DNA of 64,000 nt from Dictyostelium firmibasis (taxonomy: Eukaryota; Evosea; Eumycetozoa; Dictyosteliales; Dictyosteliaceae): NCBI GenBank assembly GCA_036169595.1, contig CM069769.1, positions 1,718,501-1,782,500 of the forward strand, read 5' to 3'. The notes under the pieces were generated by a model. The model had not been told where the DNA came from. It was given only the letters and a program-made list of their open reading frames with translations, and ran no database searches. Positions within the stretch are counted from its first letter, which is position 1, and each line of letters opens with the position of its first letter. The position numbers and the translations under genes are program-made. This document shows, in pieces, positions 15,549 through 24,186 of the stretch.

Positions 15549-16406
15549 TTAAAGAAATTGTAAAGTTTTAGAATTTCTAAAAACTCTAATTGAATTTTGA
15601 ATTATTAGATTGGTTAGAGAATCTTTTTTCTCTGAATATTTTTTATCATGATCTGATAGTATTGAATTATATTCTAATTTTGAATTATAAAAAGGTACAG
15701 GCGAAGGAAAATCAAAAGAGAATAATAGAAATTGAACCAATAGTAAAGCCATTCTACCATTACCATGTTCGAATGGATGAATTAGTGTGAATGAATGTAA
15801 GAACCAAGCTATTACACTGTAGATTGGAGTTTTAGCATTCAATAGATAATCTTGATGACGACTATTGAATTCTTTTACTAAATTACCAAGTTTAGATCTA
15901 ATTTCTTTTGGTTCAACAAATATTTGATCATCGGATGATGCCCATTTATCTCTAAAGTCTTTAAATCTCTTTGGTCCAACCATTACCTCAGAATGCCATA
16001 GTATAATTTGTTCAATGGTTAAAAGTTGATTCTTCTTTTTATACATATCTTTCAAAACATTAAAGATATTTATAATTTCTTGGGTTTCTGATCTCTCCTT
16101 ATTATCAGAGATTTGATCGGTTGTTGCCATATGTAATCCATGTGTGGTATGATCAAATATGATTTCGCTAACATTGTTTCCACTAATTTTACTAAAATTC
16201 AGATTGGAAAGTTTAATCAATCTAACAATGAATTGACATGCTGATGCATACCAAAACTCATTTGTTACAGACTTTTTAAATGGTTCATATGCTTCATTAT
16301 ATTCAACATTCTTTGGGAAAGAATAATTTTCCATTTTTGATTTTGCACTTAGTGTGACAAAATTATAAAAAACTGATGGTTGTTGTGATGAAGATTGAAA
16401 ATCCAT
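15549..16406 (-). CDS. Fic-domain protein with altered active-site motif
   Basis: Single exon, 285 residues. The Fic core motif is HPFEHGNGRMAL at residues 210-221, following a hydrophobic helix (YSVIAWFLHSFTLI). Fic enzymes usually transfer AMP from ATP to hydroxyl side chains using HxFx(D/E)GNGRxxR. Here catalytic His210 and the GNGR loop are kept, but the acidic metal-binding position is His214 and the last Arg is Leu221. No signal peptide or membrane segment is seen, so it is probably cytosolic. The substitutions suggest altered nucleotide binding or another donor. The start at 16406 follows an unbroken A/T leader. Confidence 0.85.
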   Translation of the reverse strand: MDFQSSSQQPSVFYNFVTLSAKSKMENYSFPKNVEYNEAYEPFKKSVTNEFWYASACQFIVRLIKLSNLNFSKISGNNVSEIIFDHTTHGLHMATTDQISDNKERSETQEIINIFNVLKDMYKKKNQLLTIEQIILWHSEVMVGPKRFKDFRDKWASSDDQIFVEPKEIRSKLGNLVKEFNSRHQDYLLNAKTPIYSVIAWFLHSFTLIHPFEHGNGRMALLLVQFLLFSFDFPSPVPFYNSKLEYNSILSDHDKKYSEKKDSLTNLIIQNSIRVFRNSKTLQFL

Positions 16407-16546
16407 TTTTTTTTTTTTTTTTTATTAATTAATATATATAATTTTAAAAAAAAAGTTTATTTATTGATTTAATTTCCAAAAAAAAATAATAATAATAATA
16501 AAAAAAATAAAGGAAATTTTTAGTAGATTCACTTTTCAATTTATAA

Positions 16547-16579
<33 letters not shown>

Positions 16580-17023
16580 TAGAAAATTATATTGTTTTAT
16601 TGCCTAAAAAAGAATTTAGAATTAAAATATTAAAATTTCAAAACCCTTTTAGTTTTTATTAAAATTGATGTCAATAATTTCAAAAAATAAAAATAAATAG
16701 TATTTTTTTTTAAAATTTTTACTATCTTTTTTTTTTTTTCACAATATTTACCACACAAAAAAAACATTTACAGAATAATTGGACTCAAATAATTGTAAAA
16801 AAAATACTTTCACTATTAAACTATTTTTTTTATAATTTTGGTCTTTATTGTTTCAGTATTAATTTTTTGAAACCGGTTTAATTTGATAGTTCAACACCAA
16901 TGGGAAATAATGTGTTGTTTATTAGAAATAGTGATTTTTGATACAGATGTTATCATTTACCAAACGTTCACCGTATTGATATGATATTTTTGGTTTCTTA
17001 AAGTTTGGTATTTTTTTACCTAT
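16407..17023. other. Intergenic with one TRE5-module-like relic
   Basis: A/T runs, then at about 16895-16965 a diverged copy of the module seen at 571-905 (GGGAAATAATGTGTTG...TTTTTGATACAGATGTTATCATT). It lies about 440 bp upstream of tRNA-Gln copy 1, with two family-U retroposons between. Confidence 0.5.
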
Positions 17024-17037
17024 AAAGTATTCAAATT

Positions 17038-17177
17038 TTTTTTAATAACTTCATCCATTAGGATGTGTTCGAATCATGTTTTTATTTTTATTAATTATTT
17101 TAATATAAATTTTATTTTCTGTGACCACGTTATTTCTTAGTATGAACAAGACTTGAGCCAAGGCCACGGAGGCTGTG
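17038..17177 (-). mobile_element. tRNA-like retroposon, family U, copy 1 (5'-truncated)
   Basis: Read on the minus strand it has CACAGCCTCCGTGG, a B-box-like CTTGGCTCAAGTCTTG, the end-hairpin region ACTAAGAAATAACGTGG, an A/T-rich body, then ATTCGAACACATCC and a poly-A end (T-run on plus). The head is missing before CACAGCC. It is flanked by AAAGTATTCAAATT (17024-17037) and AAAGTATTAAATT (17180-17192), a near-perfect target duplication. Confidence 0.75.
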
Positions 17178-17190
17178 AAAAAGTATTAAA

Positions 17191-17362
17191 TTTTTTTTTT
17201 AATAACCTCATCTAATTGGATGTGTTCGAATCTAGTTTTTATTTATTAATTATTTAAATTCAAATTTTTTTTCTGTGACCTCGTTAATTTGTGGTATGAC
17301 CAAAACTTGAACCAAGGCCATGGAGGCTGTGTTATTCTGTGTGAACAACTAAGCTATCACTC
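17191..17362 (-). mobile_element. tRNA-like retroposon, family U, copy 2
   Basis: Fuller copy directly behind copy 1: minus-strand A box TAGCTTAGTTGTT, B box GGTTCAAGTTTTG, hairpin CCACAAATTAACGAGG, body, ATTCGAACACATCCAATTAG and A-run. The distal flank AATATTCAAATTA (17363-17375) is the third version of the same target sequence. The head end lies about 41 bp upstream of tRNA-Gln copy 1, in antisense orientation to it. Confidence 0.78.
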
Positions 17363-17403
17363 AATATTCAAATTAGAGCTGTGATATTCATGAAAAATAT
17401 TAA

Positions 17404-17476
17404 GGTTTTATAGTGTAATTGGTTAGCACCCAGGACTTTGAATCCTGTAATCTGAGTTCGAGTCTCAGTAGAACCA
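17404..17476 (+). tRNA. tRNA-Gln(UUG), copy 1
   Basis: 73-nt cloverleaf. GGTTTTA pairs with TAGAACC, anticodon stem CAGGA/TCCTG holds loop CTTTGAA (anticodon TTG), and the T arm is CTGAGTTCGAGTCTCAG. A T7 terminator follows directly. Identical by eye to the copies at 20558 and 24259. Confidence 0.95.
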
Positions 17477-17505
17477 TTTTTTTAATGAGATTAATAAAGA
17501 TCGCG

Positions 17506-17516
17506 GGTTCGAATCT
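17506..17516 (+). promoter_or_regulatory. External B box of tRNA-Gln copy 1
   Basis: GGTTCGAATCT, 30 bp past the tRNA. Its last two bases overlap the target duplication of the 42-bp insertion that follows. Confidence 0.7.
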
Positions 17517-17525
17517 GGTAGTGAG

Positions 17526-17567
17526 TAACACCACCGATGCGTCTAATAATAGGTAAAAAAAAAAAAC
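17526..17567 (+). mobile_element. 42-bp retroposed 3' end with target duplication
   Basis: TAACACCACCGATGCGTC...AATAGGT followed by an A-run is bracketed by the exact 11-bp repeat CTGGTAGTGAG (17515-17525 and 17568-17578). A related 3' end occurs at 23266-23312 on the minus strand (AACACCGCCGAT...GCGTCTTATCATAGGT, A-run). It is the extreme 3' tip of a poly-A retroelement distinct from the TRE3 and U/D families. Confidence 0.7.
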
Positions 17568-17578
17568 CTGGTAGTGAG

Positions 17579-17776
17579 CACCAGTTCTTCAAACTCATTA
17601 GGAACTTCATATTATGTTAATGGGCTTTGAATGTGCCAAGAAAGCCCTTTCTCAAAACACCACATACTAGACCTATGAAATTGCAAACATATCGCATACA
17701 AAACCCTTATCCTTGTGCTAAAACCCAAAAAATAATTAAATAAACATTTTACAAATAGCGAATTGATAAATAATAA
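17579..17776 (+). mobile_element. TRE3 3'-end fragment downstream of tRNA-Gln copy 1
   Basis: GAATGTGCCAAGAAAGCCC aligns with GAATACTCCAAGATCGCTC in the TRE3 copy at 1077-1637, and the end AATAAACATTTTACAAATAG...TAATA plus A-run is the same 3' terminus. Strongly truncated and decayed. Confidence 0.65.
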
Positions 17777-17823
17777 AAAAACACAACCCCATCATTTTAA
17801 TTTTTTATTAATAGTTTTTATCA

Positions 17824-19706
17824 TTAAAATAATCTGACTTTCTTCTTTAAAATCAATTTAAGAGAATCTAAATGTTCATAAGATTTGAATACTGAAGATA
17901 ATTTAGGAGATTCAAGTAAAACAGTACCAGTTTCTTTTGTAATTCTCCAATCATCGGCATTCATATTAGAACCAATTTCATTTATTAATCTAAATTTTAA
18001 TTCTGAGATAGTTTCATCAAGAGATGCTTCAATCTCAAATGATGTAAAGACAGTTTCTTTTGAGTCTGGTACAACATCAATGATTACATTAATTCTATGT
18101 GGTGATTTTTGGGCTTGTGCTGGTGATGCAGATATTGAATTTGTGAAAGAGGATTCACCGTCAAGAATTGATTGATTTTTAATAGGTGTCTTAGAAAAAC
18201 TATCGACATTGTTGATTGATAAACTTTTTAATTTATCCATAAGTTCCTTTTCTTTTCCAATTTTACATAGTTGAACAGCCTTTGTTAGTAATCTAAGATA
18301 TTGAACATCTTTAGTGATATCTCTATGAGTTTCTTTTTCAGTGTAGTTATTGATGATAAATATATTAGAATCTTGAACCGATAGATTGAAAGGTTTGGCC
18401 CTCATGATATCTTGATAATGATTTATAGTGATAGTATCAACAAAAGTAATGGCCAACAAAGGAGTAATACCAAGATCAATAACTTCCATAATCTTTTTTT
18501 CTATTTTCGTCAATGCATTAATTTCAGCGAAATTTATAATGGAGACAACAAAAATGAAACAATTGATACGATAGCAATCCAATGGTTGTTGAATTATACA
18601 TTTATCTTTTGATACGCCATGATAAAGTGTTCCATCAGCTTTATATTTCAATGAAATGTCAGAATCGGTGAAGCCCCAGCTATCACACCATGCGATATCA
18701 AAATCGTGGAAAGATTGTTGAAGAGGATGAATATCTTGTTTCGACGAGAGGATTTCCTTCAAGGAAGTATTGCTAAATGATGTAGTTACATGAGTACCGA
18801 TTGAACGATTTGTAATGAAATATTCCTCCAATTCATTGGTTGGGTTGAAAAGATTAACAAAGCCATTTAACAAAGTACTCTTACCATTACCAATACCACC
18901 TTCTACACCAATACAACATCTAAACTTTGATTTTAATTCACCTAAAAAATAAGAGATATTCAAAGCGACATGACCTTCATGAAGATTATCTTTATCATTT
19001 GCAATTTGGATGGTAAAGTTGATCTTTGATGGAAAATTTTCAATTTGACCTTTTTTAAACTCTAATATAATGGTCTCTTCATATGGTTCACCAAATACTA
19101 AATCATCTTTCAAATTAATTGTATAGCCAGAATAATATTTACTTGAACAAAATGTAACTTTAGTACCTGCTGGAATTAGTGATGCATTACCATCTGGTTT
19201 TATAACAACATCTAATAAAAGATTATTTTTAATTGAACTAGTTTCATTTGAATGGGGATAAACTTCAATATTTATTGGACAATTTGTTGGTAAAATTTTA
19301 GCATCATCTCCAATAGTATTGTTATTATAACCACTGCCTATTAATTTTTTAAAATCTTGACTTAGATTTTTACTTAATGGAATTACTTTTTGATCTGGTA
19401 AGAGTAATTGTAAATATTTAACAGATTCTTCAACATTAATACCACCAGCTAAGCCAAAGATTTCAATGTTATCCAAGCTTAAAATATCAACCAACTCATC
19501 ACCTGATTCATCGGTTGATTCACCCGAACTAAAAATAATAATTTTTGAAATAATATCAGTTGACCAATCTGCTTCAATATTACTACAACATATTTTCAAT
19601 GCTTCTCCTAATTTTGTTTCTTGATTATCTTTTGAAAATTTGACTAAATAAAATTAAGAATAAAAAAAAAGAAAAATTTTCAAAAATAAAAAAAAATTGT
19701 ATTAAT

Positions 19707-19754
<48 letters not shown>

Positions 19755-20074
19755 TTTTTTTCAAAAAGTAAATAAATATATATTAAAAGAGATAACCTAC
19801 TTTCTTTTAAACTTTCTTTAAAAATATTTGGATTAGATTCAAATTCAAATATTGTATTTACATTATCATCATAGGTAATAATTTGAATTTGATTGCTTTT
19901 ATTTGTTTTTTGAAGTTGGGTAACAAATGTTTTAATGATTAAATTATATGGCGACATTGTTGAAGATGTTTCAATTAAAATTGAATAATAAATTATATTA
20001 CTAATAGGAGAAGAACATGTTTTAATTTCAGTTTTAAGAGCTTGTCTTTGAATTTTCGGAATATCTTTTAACAT
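17824..20074 (-). CDS. vWA-like, P-loop NTPase and ubiquitin-like protein
   Basis: Two exons, 20074-19801 and 19643-17824, coding for 697 residues. Residues 1-190 look like a von Willebrand A fold with a weak MIDAS (IETSSTMSP; ETKLGEALKI; IIIFSSGEST). Next is a beta-rich segment that ends near NFTIQIANDK. A P-loop GTPase-like domain follows with GVEGGIGNGKSTLLNG, a Thr-containing switch (SIGTHVTTSF) and a DxxG-like WCDSWGF; a standard NKxD is not seen. The last 90 residues (VIIDVVPDSKETVFTSFEIE onward) resemble a ubiquitin-like fold. Probably cytosolic; I know no established function for this combination. It lies intact between two tRNA-Gln retroelement clusters. The start is the first ATG after a poly-T/A leader. 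Confidence 0.78.
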
Positions 20075-20370
20075 TTTTTTTTTTTTAATGTTATACTTTA
20101 TTTTTTTGGATTGAAAAAAAAAAAAAAAAAAAAAATTATCTATTTATTTATTTTGAAAAAAAATTAAAATTTTACGTCATTGTTGTTCAAACTTAAAAAA
20201 ATTAATAAAAAGATGTAAAAAACTGAGCCATTGACATAAAAAATAATTTTTTTTTTTTTTTTTGACAGGCGTTTATACGGGAATAAAAATTCTTTTAAAA
20301 TTTTGAGTTTTTATTTTTTTATTTTTTTTTTTTACTTTTATTAATTATTGCCTCCAACAAATATATTTTA

Positions 20371-20394
20371 GCGGTCGTATAGTGTAGTGGATAT
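20371..20394 (+). pseudogene. tRNA 5'-half relic
   Basis: GCGGTCGTATAGTGTAGTGG and the next four bases look like the acceptor and D-arm half of a tRNA (A box TATAGTGTAGTGGATA), then break off into (GATAAATA)n. No anticodon or T arm follows. The identity of the parent tRNA cannot be told from this half alone. Confidence 0.5.
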
Positions 20395-20557
20395 TTAAAA
20401 AGATAAAAAGATAAATAGATAAATAGATAATTTTTATAAACATATATTTTAAATAAAGAGATGATTATCGATATTTAATTTGTAGTGGAGGATGGACCAA
20501 AATTAAATGTTAACTTAATATTGAACTCTAGCTATTTTTTTTTGAAAAAATATAAAA

Positions 20558-20630
20558 GGTTTTATAGTGTAATTGGTTAGCACCCAGGACTTTGAATCCT
20601 GTAATCTGAGTTCGAGTCTCAGTAGAACCA
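20558..20630 (+). tRNA. tRNA-Gln(UUG), copy 2
   Basis: Same 73-nt sequence as the copy at 17404, anticodon TTG, followed by a T5 terminator. Confidence 0.95.
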
Positions 20631-20661
20631 TTTTTCAAAAAATCTTTAAAGTAAGATCGCG

Positions 20662-20672
20662 GGTTCGACTCT
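20662..20672 (+). promoter_or_regulatory. External B box of tRNA-Gln copy 2
   Basis: GGTTCGACTCT, 32 bp past the tRNA, within the shared segment GATCGCGGGTTCGA also found after the other two tRNA-Gln copies. Confidence 0.7.
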
Positions 20673-20674
20673 TT

Positions 20675-20699
20675 CGAACTCAGATTACAGGATTCAAAG
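20675..20699 (-). other. Inverted 25-nt piece of tRNA-Gln
   Basis: Minus-strand CTTTGAATCCTGTAATCTGA and five further bases are identical to the anticodon-loop-to-T-stem segment of the tRNA-Gln gene 45 bp upstream. A read-through transcript could pair this piece with the tRNA body. It is absent after copies 1 and 3. Confidence 0.7.
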
Positions 20700-20779
20700 A
20701 GTCTTGACCATGTTAACAACACTGACATCTTCGCGACCACCAACAACCTCAGAGGGACCCATTAACTACAATATCAGAT

Positions 20780-21089
20780 CCGGGGGGCTTAGCGTAGTGG
20801 TTCCACGCTGAATCACAAGCCTCCGTGGTCAAGACCTTGGGATCGAGTCTTGGTCATACCACGAAGTAACGTGGTCATAATTAAACCCTCATTATTGGAG
20901 GCTATACGTAGTGGTTCTGCGCTGAATCACACAGTCTCCGTGGCCTTAGTCCGAGCCTTAGGTCAGACCACGAAGTAACGTGGTCATAAATAACACACCT
21001 CATAATCAACCGGAAAAAAGCTCGACTTCCAAAAAAAAAACAACAACAAAAAAAAAAAAACATGGTGATTAGAAATTCTAATCCCAATA

Positions 21090-21126
<37 letters not shown>
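20780..21126 (+). mobile_element. tRNA-like dimeric retroposon, family D, complete copy
   Basis: A 347-bp insert is bracketed by the exact 15-bp repeat ACTACAATATCAGAT (20765-20779 and 21127-21141). It begins with a G-run and two tandem tRNA-like units (A boxes TTAGCGTAGTGGTT and TACGTAGTGGTT; B boxes GGATCGAGTCTTGG and AGTCCGAGCCTTAG). Next come the hairpins CCACGAAGTAACGTGG, a short body, the near-palindrome GATTAGAAATTCTAATC, AATAATATT and a 35-nt A-run. No reading frame. A G-run head, poly-A end and long target duplication are signs of LINE-driven retroposition. Confidence 0.85.
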
Positions 21127-21129
<3 letters not shown>

Positions 21130-21167
21130 ACAATATCAGATAGTATCCATAAACCATACTTCACTCT

Positions 21168-21209
21168 GGGGGCTTAGAGTAGTAGTTCCACGCTGAACCA
21201 CAAGCCTTT
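21168..21209 (+). mobile_element. Family-D head fragment
   Basis: GGGGGCTTAGAGTAGTAGTTCC and ACGCTGAACCACAAGCCT repeat the first 40 bases of family D with substitutions, then stop at TTTGCAAAC. A 3'-truncated head is unusual for a retroposon and may reflect later deletion. Confidence 0.55.
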
Positions 21210-21656
21210 GCAAACAATAATGTATCACATTTTTCATACTACAGTAAAATCAAAAAAATCAAAAACAGAATAGCAATCAAATACTGTATCCTTAGAAAAT
21301 CACTTTTTAATAATGTGATGGTAGACTTTTTCATATAAAATTAAAATTTCATAAAAGAAAAATAATAATCACTTAAAAAAAAAAAAAACCTTTGGTTTTA
21401 CAACCTTTACATAAATTGAAAGGGCCAAAAAAGGAAATTAGTATTTTAAAATAACAAAAAAAAAATAAAATTTTTTTTGCCTTTTTATTTTTTTATTTTA
21501 TTTTTTTATTTTTTTATATATTTTTTTTTTATAATTTTTTTATTTTTTTTTTTTATTTTATAAATATAAAGCCAATAGCTATTATTTCTCATAAATATTT
21601 ATTCATTTAATTTATTTATTTATTTTTATATATAAATTATTATTAATAATTTCGTA

Positions 21657-23130
21657 ATGGGGGATATAAAATTCAAATATTTAAATCAGTGGAATGAACG
21701 ACTCAAAAGAACCAACTCTTTAGTGAGTTGAAAAGATAATGAATCAAAAGGATTAATAAATCAGATGATTCAAGTAATAGGGTGGGTTATATAGACAAAA
21801 GTGATCCTTTGAAATCACTCAGTCAGAGTAGATGATTTAATAAGATGGGAAGAAATTTTCAATTAAAGGTCCAGTTAGAGAATGTAAGAAAATCGCTGTG
21901 ACAAAGATAGATCTTGGGGTATCAGAAACAAAAAAAACGAATAGATATATTTGTTTAGAATGAAGTAATTGAAATCAACGAGCTAAATTGGGCTATAATA
22001 AAGGAGCTGGACTCTTCCACTAGCGCAGATCATATCATGTTTAGAGATGAGTAGATCAAAATTATCATTCAATGAAAGATTAAATATGTGGTGGTCAATA
22101 AGGTTTAAGACCAGATCATGTTTAGAGTCTAGTAGATTGAAGTTTTCATTCAATGAAAGACTAAACAAGAATTAGAGGATCAGATAGATAATCGCTCTAA
22201 TTAATTCAGGATGTTTGCATAGCATCATCAATAGTGAACAAGAGTTGGAGGAAAGAGAATTGCAATGTTATGGTAACAAACACAATTGGTCCTTCAAGAA
22301 TCAAATGTTCATCAATAGTCGATGTTGAAATTTAGTTCACATCGAAACAAGAATGAGTCATAATGAAAGGTGAAGTTTCATGTTTTAGACCCATATAAAT
22401 AATAGAGTTAGACTTTCTTTTTAGGATCGTTGAGATTCAAGGGTGAGGAAGAGAAACTGTCAATTATCAATACAGTACACCAAAGTTCAAGAACACACAG
22501 ATCATGTTTGGATTCTAGTAGATTGAAATTGTCATTCAATAAAAACTTAACATGAGGATGTTGGTAGGTCTAACAAGGTTCAAGAACGGATAGATCATGT
22601 CATGTTTGGAGTCTAGTAGATTGAAATTGTCATTCAAATTAAAGATTAAACATGAGGATATTGGTGAAAAAATATGGCGTAAGAGATACAGATGCTTGCA
22701 TAATATCATCAATAGTGAACAAGAAGTTGAAGGAAAGAGAATTGCAATGTTATGGTAACAAATGCAATTGATTCTTCAAGGATCAAATGTTCAATCAATA
22801 GTCGATGTTGAAATTTGGTTCGCATCGAAACACGATTTAAAATGTAAGATACAGTTTCACATTTTAGATTCAGTTCAAAATTGATTATAGGGTTAGACTT
22901 TTTAGGATCGTCGGATATTTGGTTTGAAAGAAATACAATTAGTAAGAGATTCAAGGTTGAAGAAGATAAACTCTTATCATATGGTCTGATAATACCATTG
23001 GTCGATTATCAGTATAATGGAACAGAGTTCAAGAATGCACAAATCTTATCATACTTGGAGACTAGTGATTTGAAATTATCGCTCAATGAAAGTTTAAACA
23101 TGAGGAAGATATTGGTGGGAACTCAACACA
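21657..23130 (+). pseudogene. Array of decayed, duplicated gene pieces
   Basis: Unlike the flanks, this stretch has near-coding composition. It starts like a gene (ATG at 21657, MGDIKFKYLNQWNERLKRTN) but meets stops soon after. Two long units repeat each other: about 22225-22450 and 22710-22960 both contain AGAGAATTGCAATGTTATGG and AGTCGATGTTGAAATTTRGT. A short motif, L(E/D)(S/T)S.LKLS.NE.LN, recurs at about 22035, 22120, 22510, 22600 and 23055. The longest open piece is 22881-23135. This is a degenerate tandem array of an unrecognised family. Confidence 0.6.
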
Positions 23131-23158
23131 AATAAGGTTTAGAAGTTCGAAATAAATT

Positions 23159-23265
23159 AAAGTCAAAAATGAATTCTAATAATAGTAATAGTAATAATAG
23201 TAATAATAATAGTAATAGTAATAGCAGTAATAATAGTAATATTAATAGTAGTAATACCATTACTT
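23159..23265 (+). repeat. Interrupted (AATAGT)n simple repeat
   Basis: AAT and AGT triplets alternate over about 90 bp, ending in CATTAC and a T-run. Confidence 0.8.
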
Positions 23266-23312
23266 TTTTTTTTTTACCTATGATAAGACGCAAGGTCTAT
23301 CGGCGGTGTTAA
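23266..23312 (-). mobile_element. Retroelement 3' tip, same type as 17526-17567
   Basis: Minus strand: AACACCGCCGATAGACC, TTGCGTCTTATCATAGGT, then an A-run. It shares the CACC.CCGAT, GCGTCT and ATAGGT-polyA elements with the 42-bp insertion downstream of tRNA-Gln copy 1. Its 5' limit is not defined. Confidence 0.5.
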
Positions 23313-23508
23313 TTAAATAAATTATCTTTATTGTTTACTTTTTAAATTTTTATATATTTGTGTTGGTTATAATTTGGGTATAACCATTTGTTATTGTTTT
23401 TGTTATTATTTTTTTTTTTAAAGCTTCAATGTTGTTTCTATTATAGAATTGGAATTGGATTCGTTGGACTTGGCCAAGAATTGTTGAATTTGATTTTAAA
23501 AGATTTAT

Positions 23509-23509
23509 G

Positions 23510-23542
<33 letters not shown>

Positions 23543-24062
23543 ATTAATGATTATTGTTTGACCTTAGTCTTTAACAATAATAAAGTTTATTATTTTTTAA
23601 TAGTTAATTTAATTAATGTTCATTATATGATGCTTTTACATTTATATGAAAAAGTCAACAATCACATTATTAGGGAGAGATTTTCTTAATATACAGTATT
23701 TTTTTGAAATCCTGTTTTTGATTATTTTTATATTATTATTATAAGAGTTGATATCATTAAATCTTTCTGGTTCTTTGGCCATCGATAATTTATATTCTTT
23801 TAATAATTTGATGTATTCCATAGAAGCTAGTTGGTGCCATTTGTTTGTTAGCATTTCAAAATCCAGATTGGTATCTTGTAGCTCTTTGTTACCATACAAT
23901 TGATTACAAATCCATATCCATATGTGATGCATGATTAATGCTATTACATTATTGTATGCATATGATCTGTTTAAGTCATAATTAATGGCTTTATAACACC
24001 ATGTGAAGTAAGGCTTGTGGAAGTCTACCTGTTGTCACAAAGACGAAATTTTTTAGTTTGTT
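23509..24062 (-). mobile_element. 5'-truncated TRE3 copy with internal deletion
   Basis: The open 96-residue piece 23932-23642 is residue-for-residue the C-terminus of ORF2 at 56078-59755, and the 3' UTR and poly-A match too, so insertion was recent. Compared with the full element, about 122 bp (equivalent to 59253-59374) are missing at a TT/TTC microhomology. The target duplication AAAAGATTTAT stands at 23498-23508 and 24063-24073. It lies 125 bp downstream of tRNA-Gln copy 3 in the same (minus) orientation, as expected for TRE3. Confidence 0.88.
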
Positions 24063-24146
24063 AAAAGATTTATCTTGTTGTTGTTAAGGTTTACGTTTTG
24101 TTTAAATCGTGGTATGGCCTAAGTATTTATCTTTGGATTTTTAACC

Positions 24147-24157
24147 AGAGTCGAACC
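24147..24157 (-). promoter_or_regulatory. External B box of tRNA-Gln copy 3
   Basis: Minus-strand GGTTCGACTCT, 30 bp past the tRNA 3' end, in the shared GATCGCGGGTTCGACTC context. Confidence 0.7.
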
Positions 24158-24186
24158 CGCGATCTTTATTGAACTCTTCTAAAAGA

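Larger units (their letters stand above)
20700..21387 (+). mobile_element. Decayed TRE3 copy, interrupted by family-D retroposon
   Basis: TRE3 ORF2 3' sequence is found on both sides of the insertion at 20780-21126: SIHKPYFT at about 21142 against AFHKPYFT in the full element, and TACTGTATCCTTAGAAAATC at 21278 against TACTGTATATTAAGAAAATC. It ends in an oligo-A run near 21373-21387. It lies about 70 bp downstream of tRNA-Gln copy 2 in sense orientation, the TRE3 position. Confidence 0.7.
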
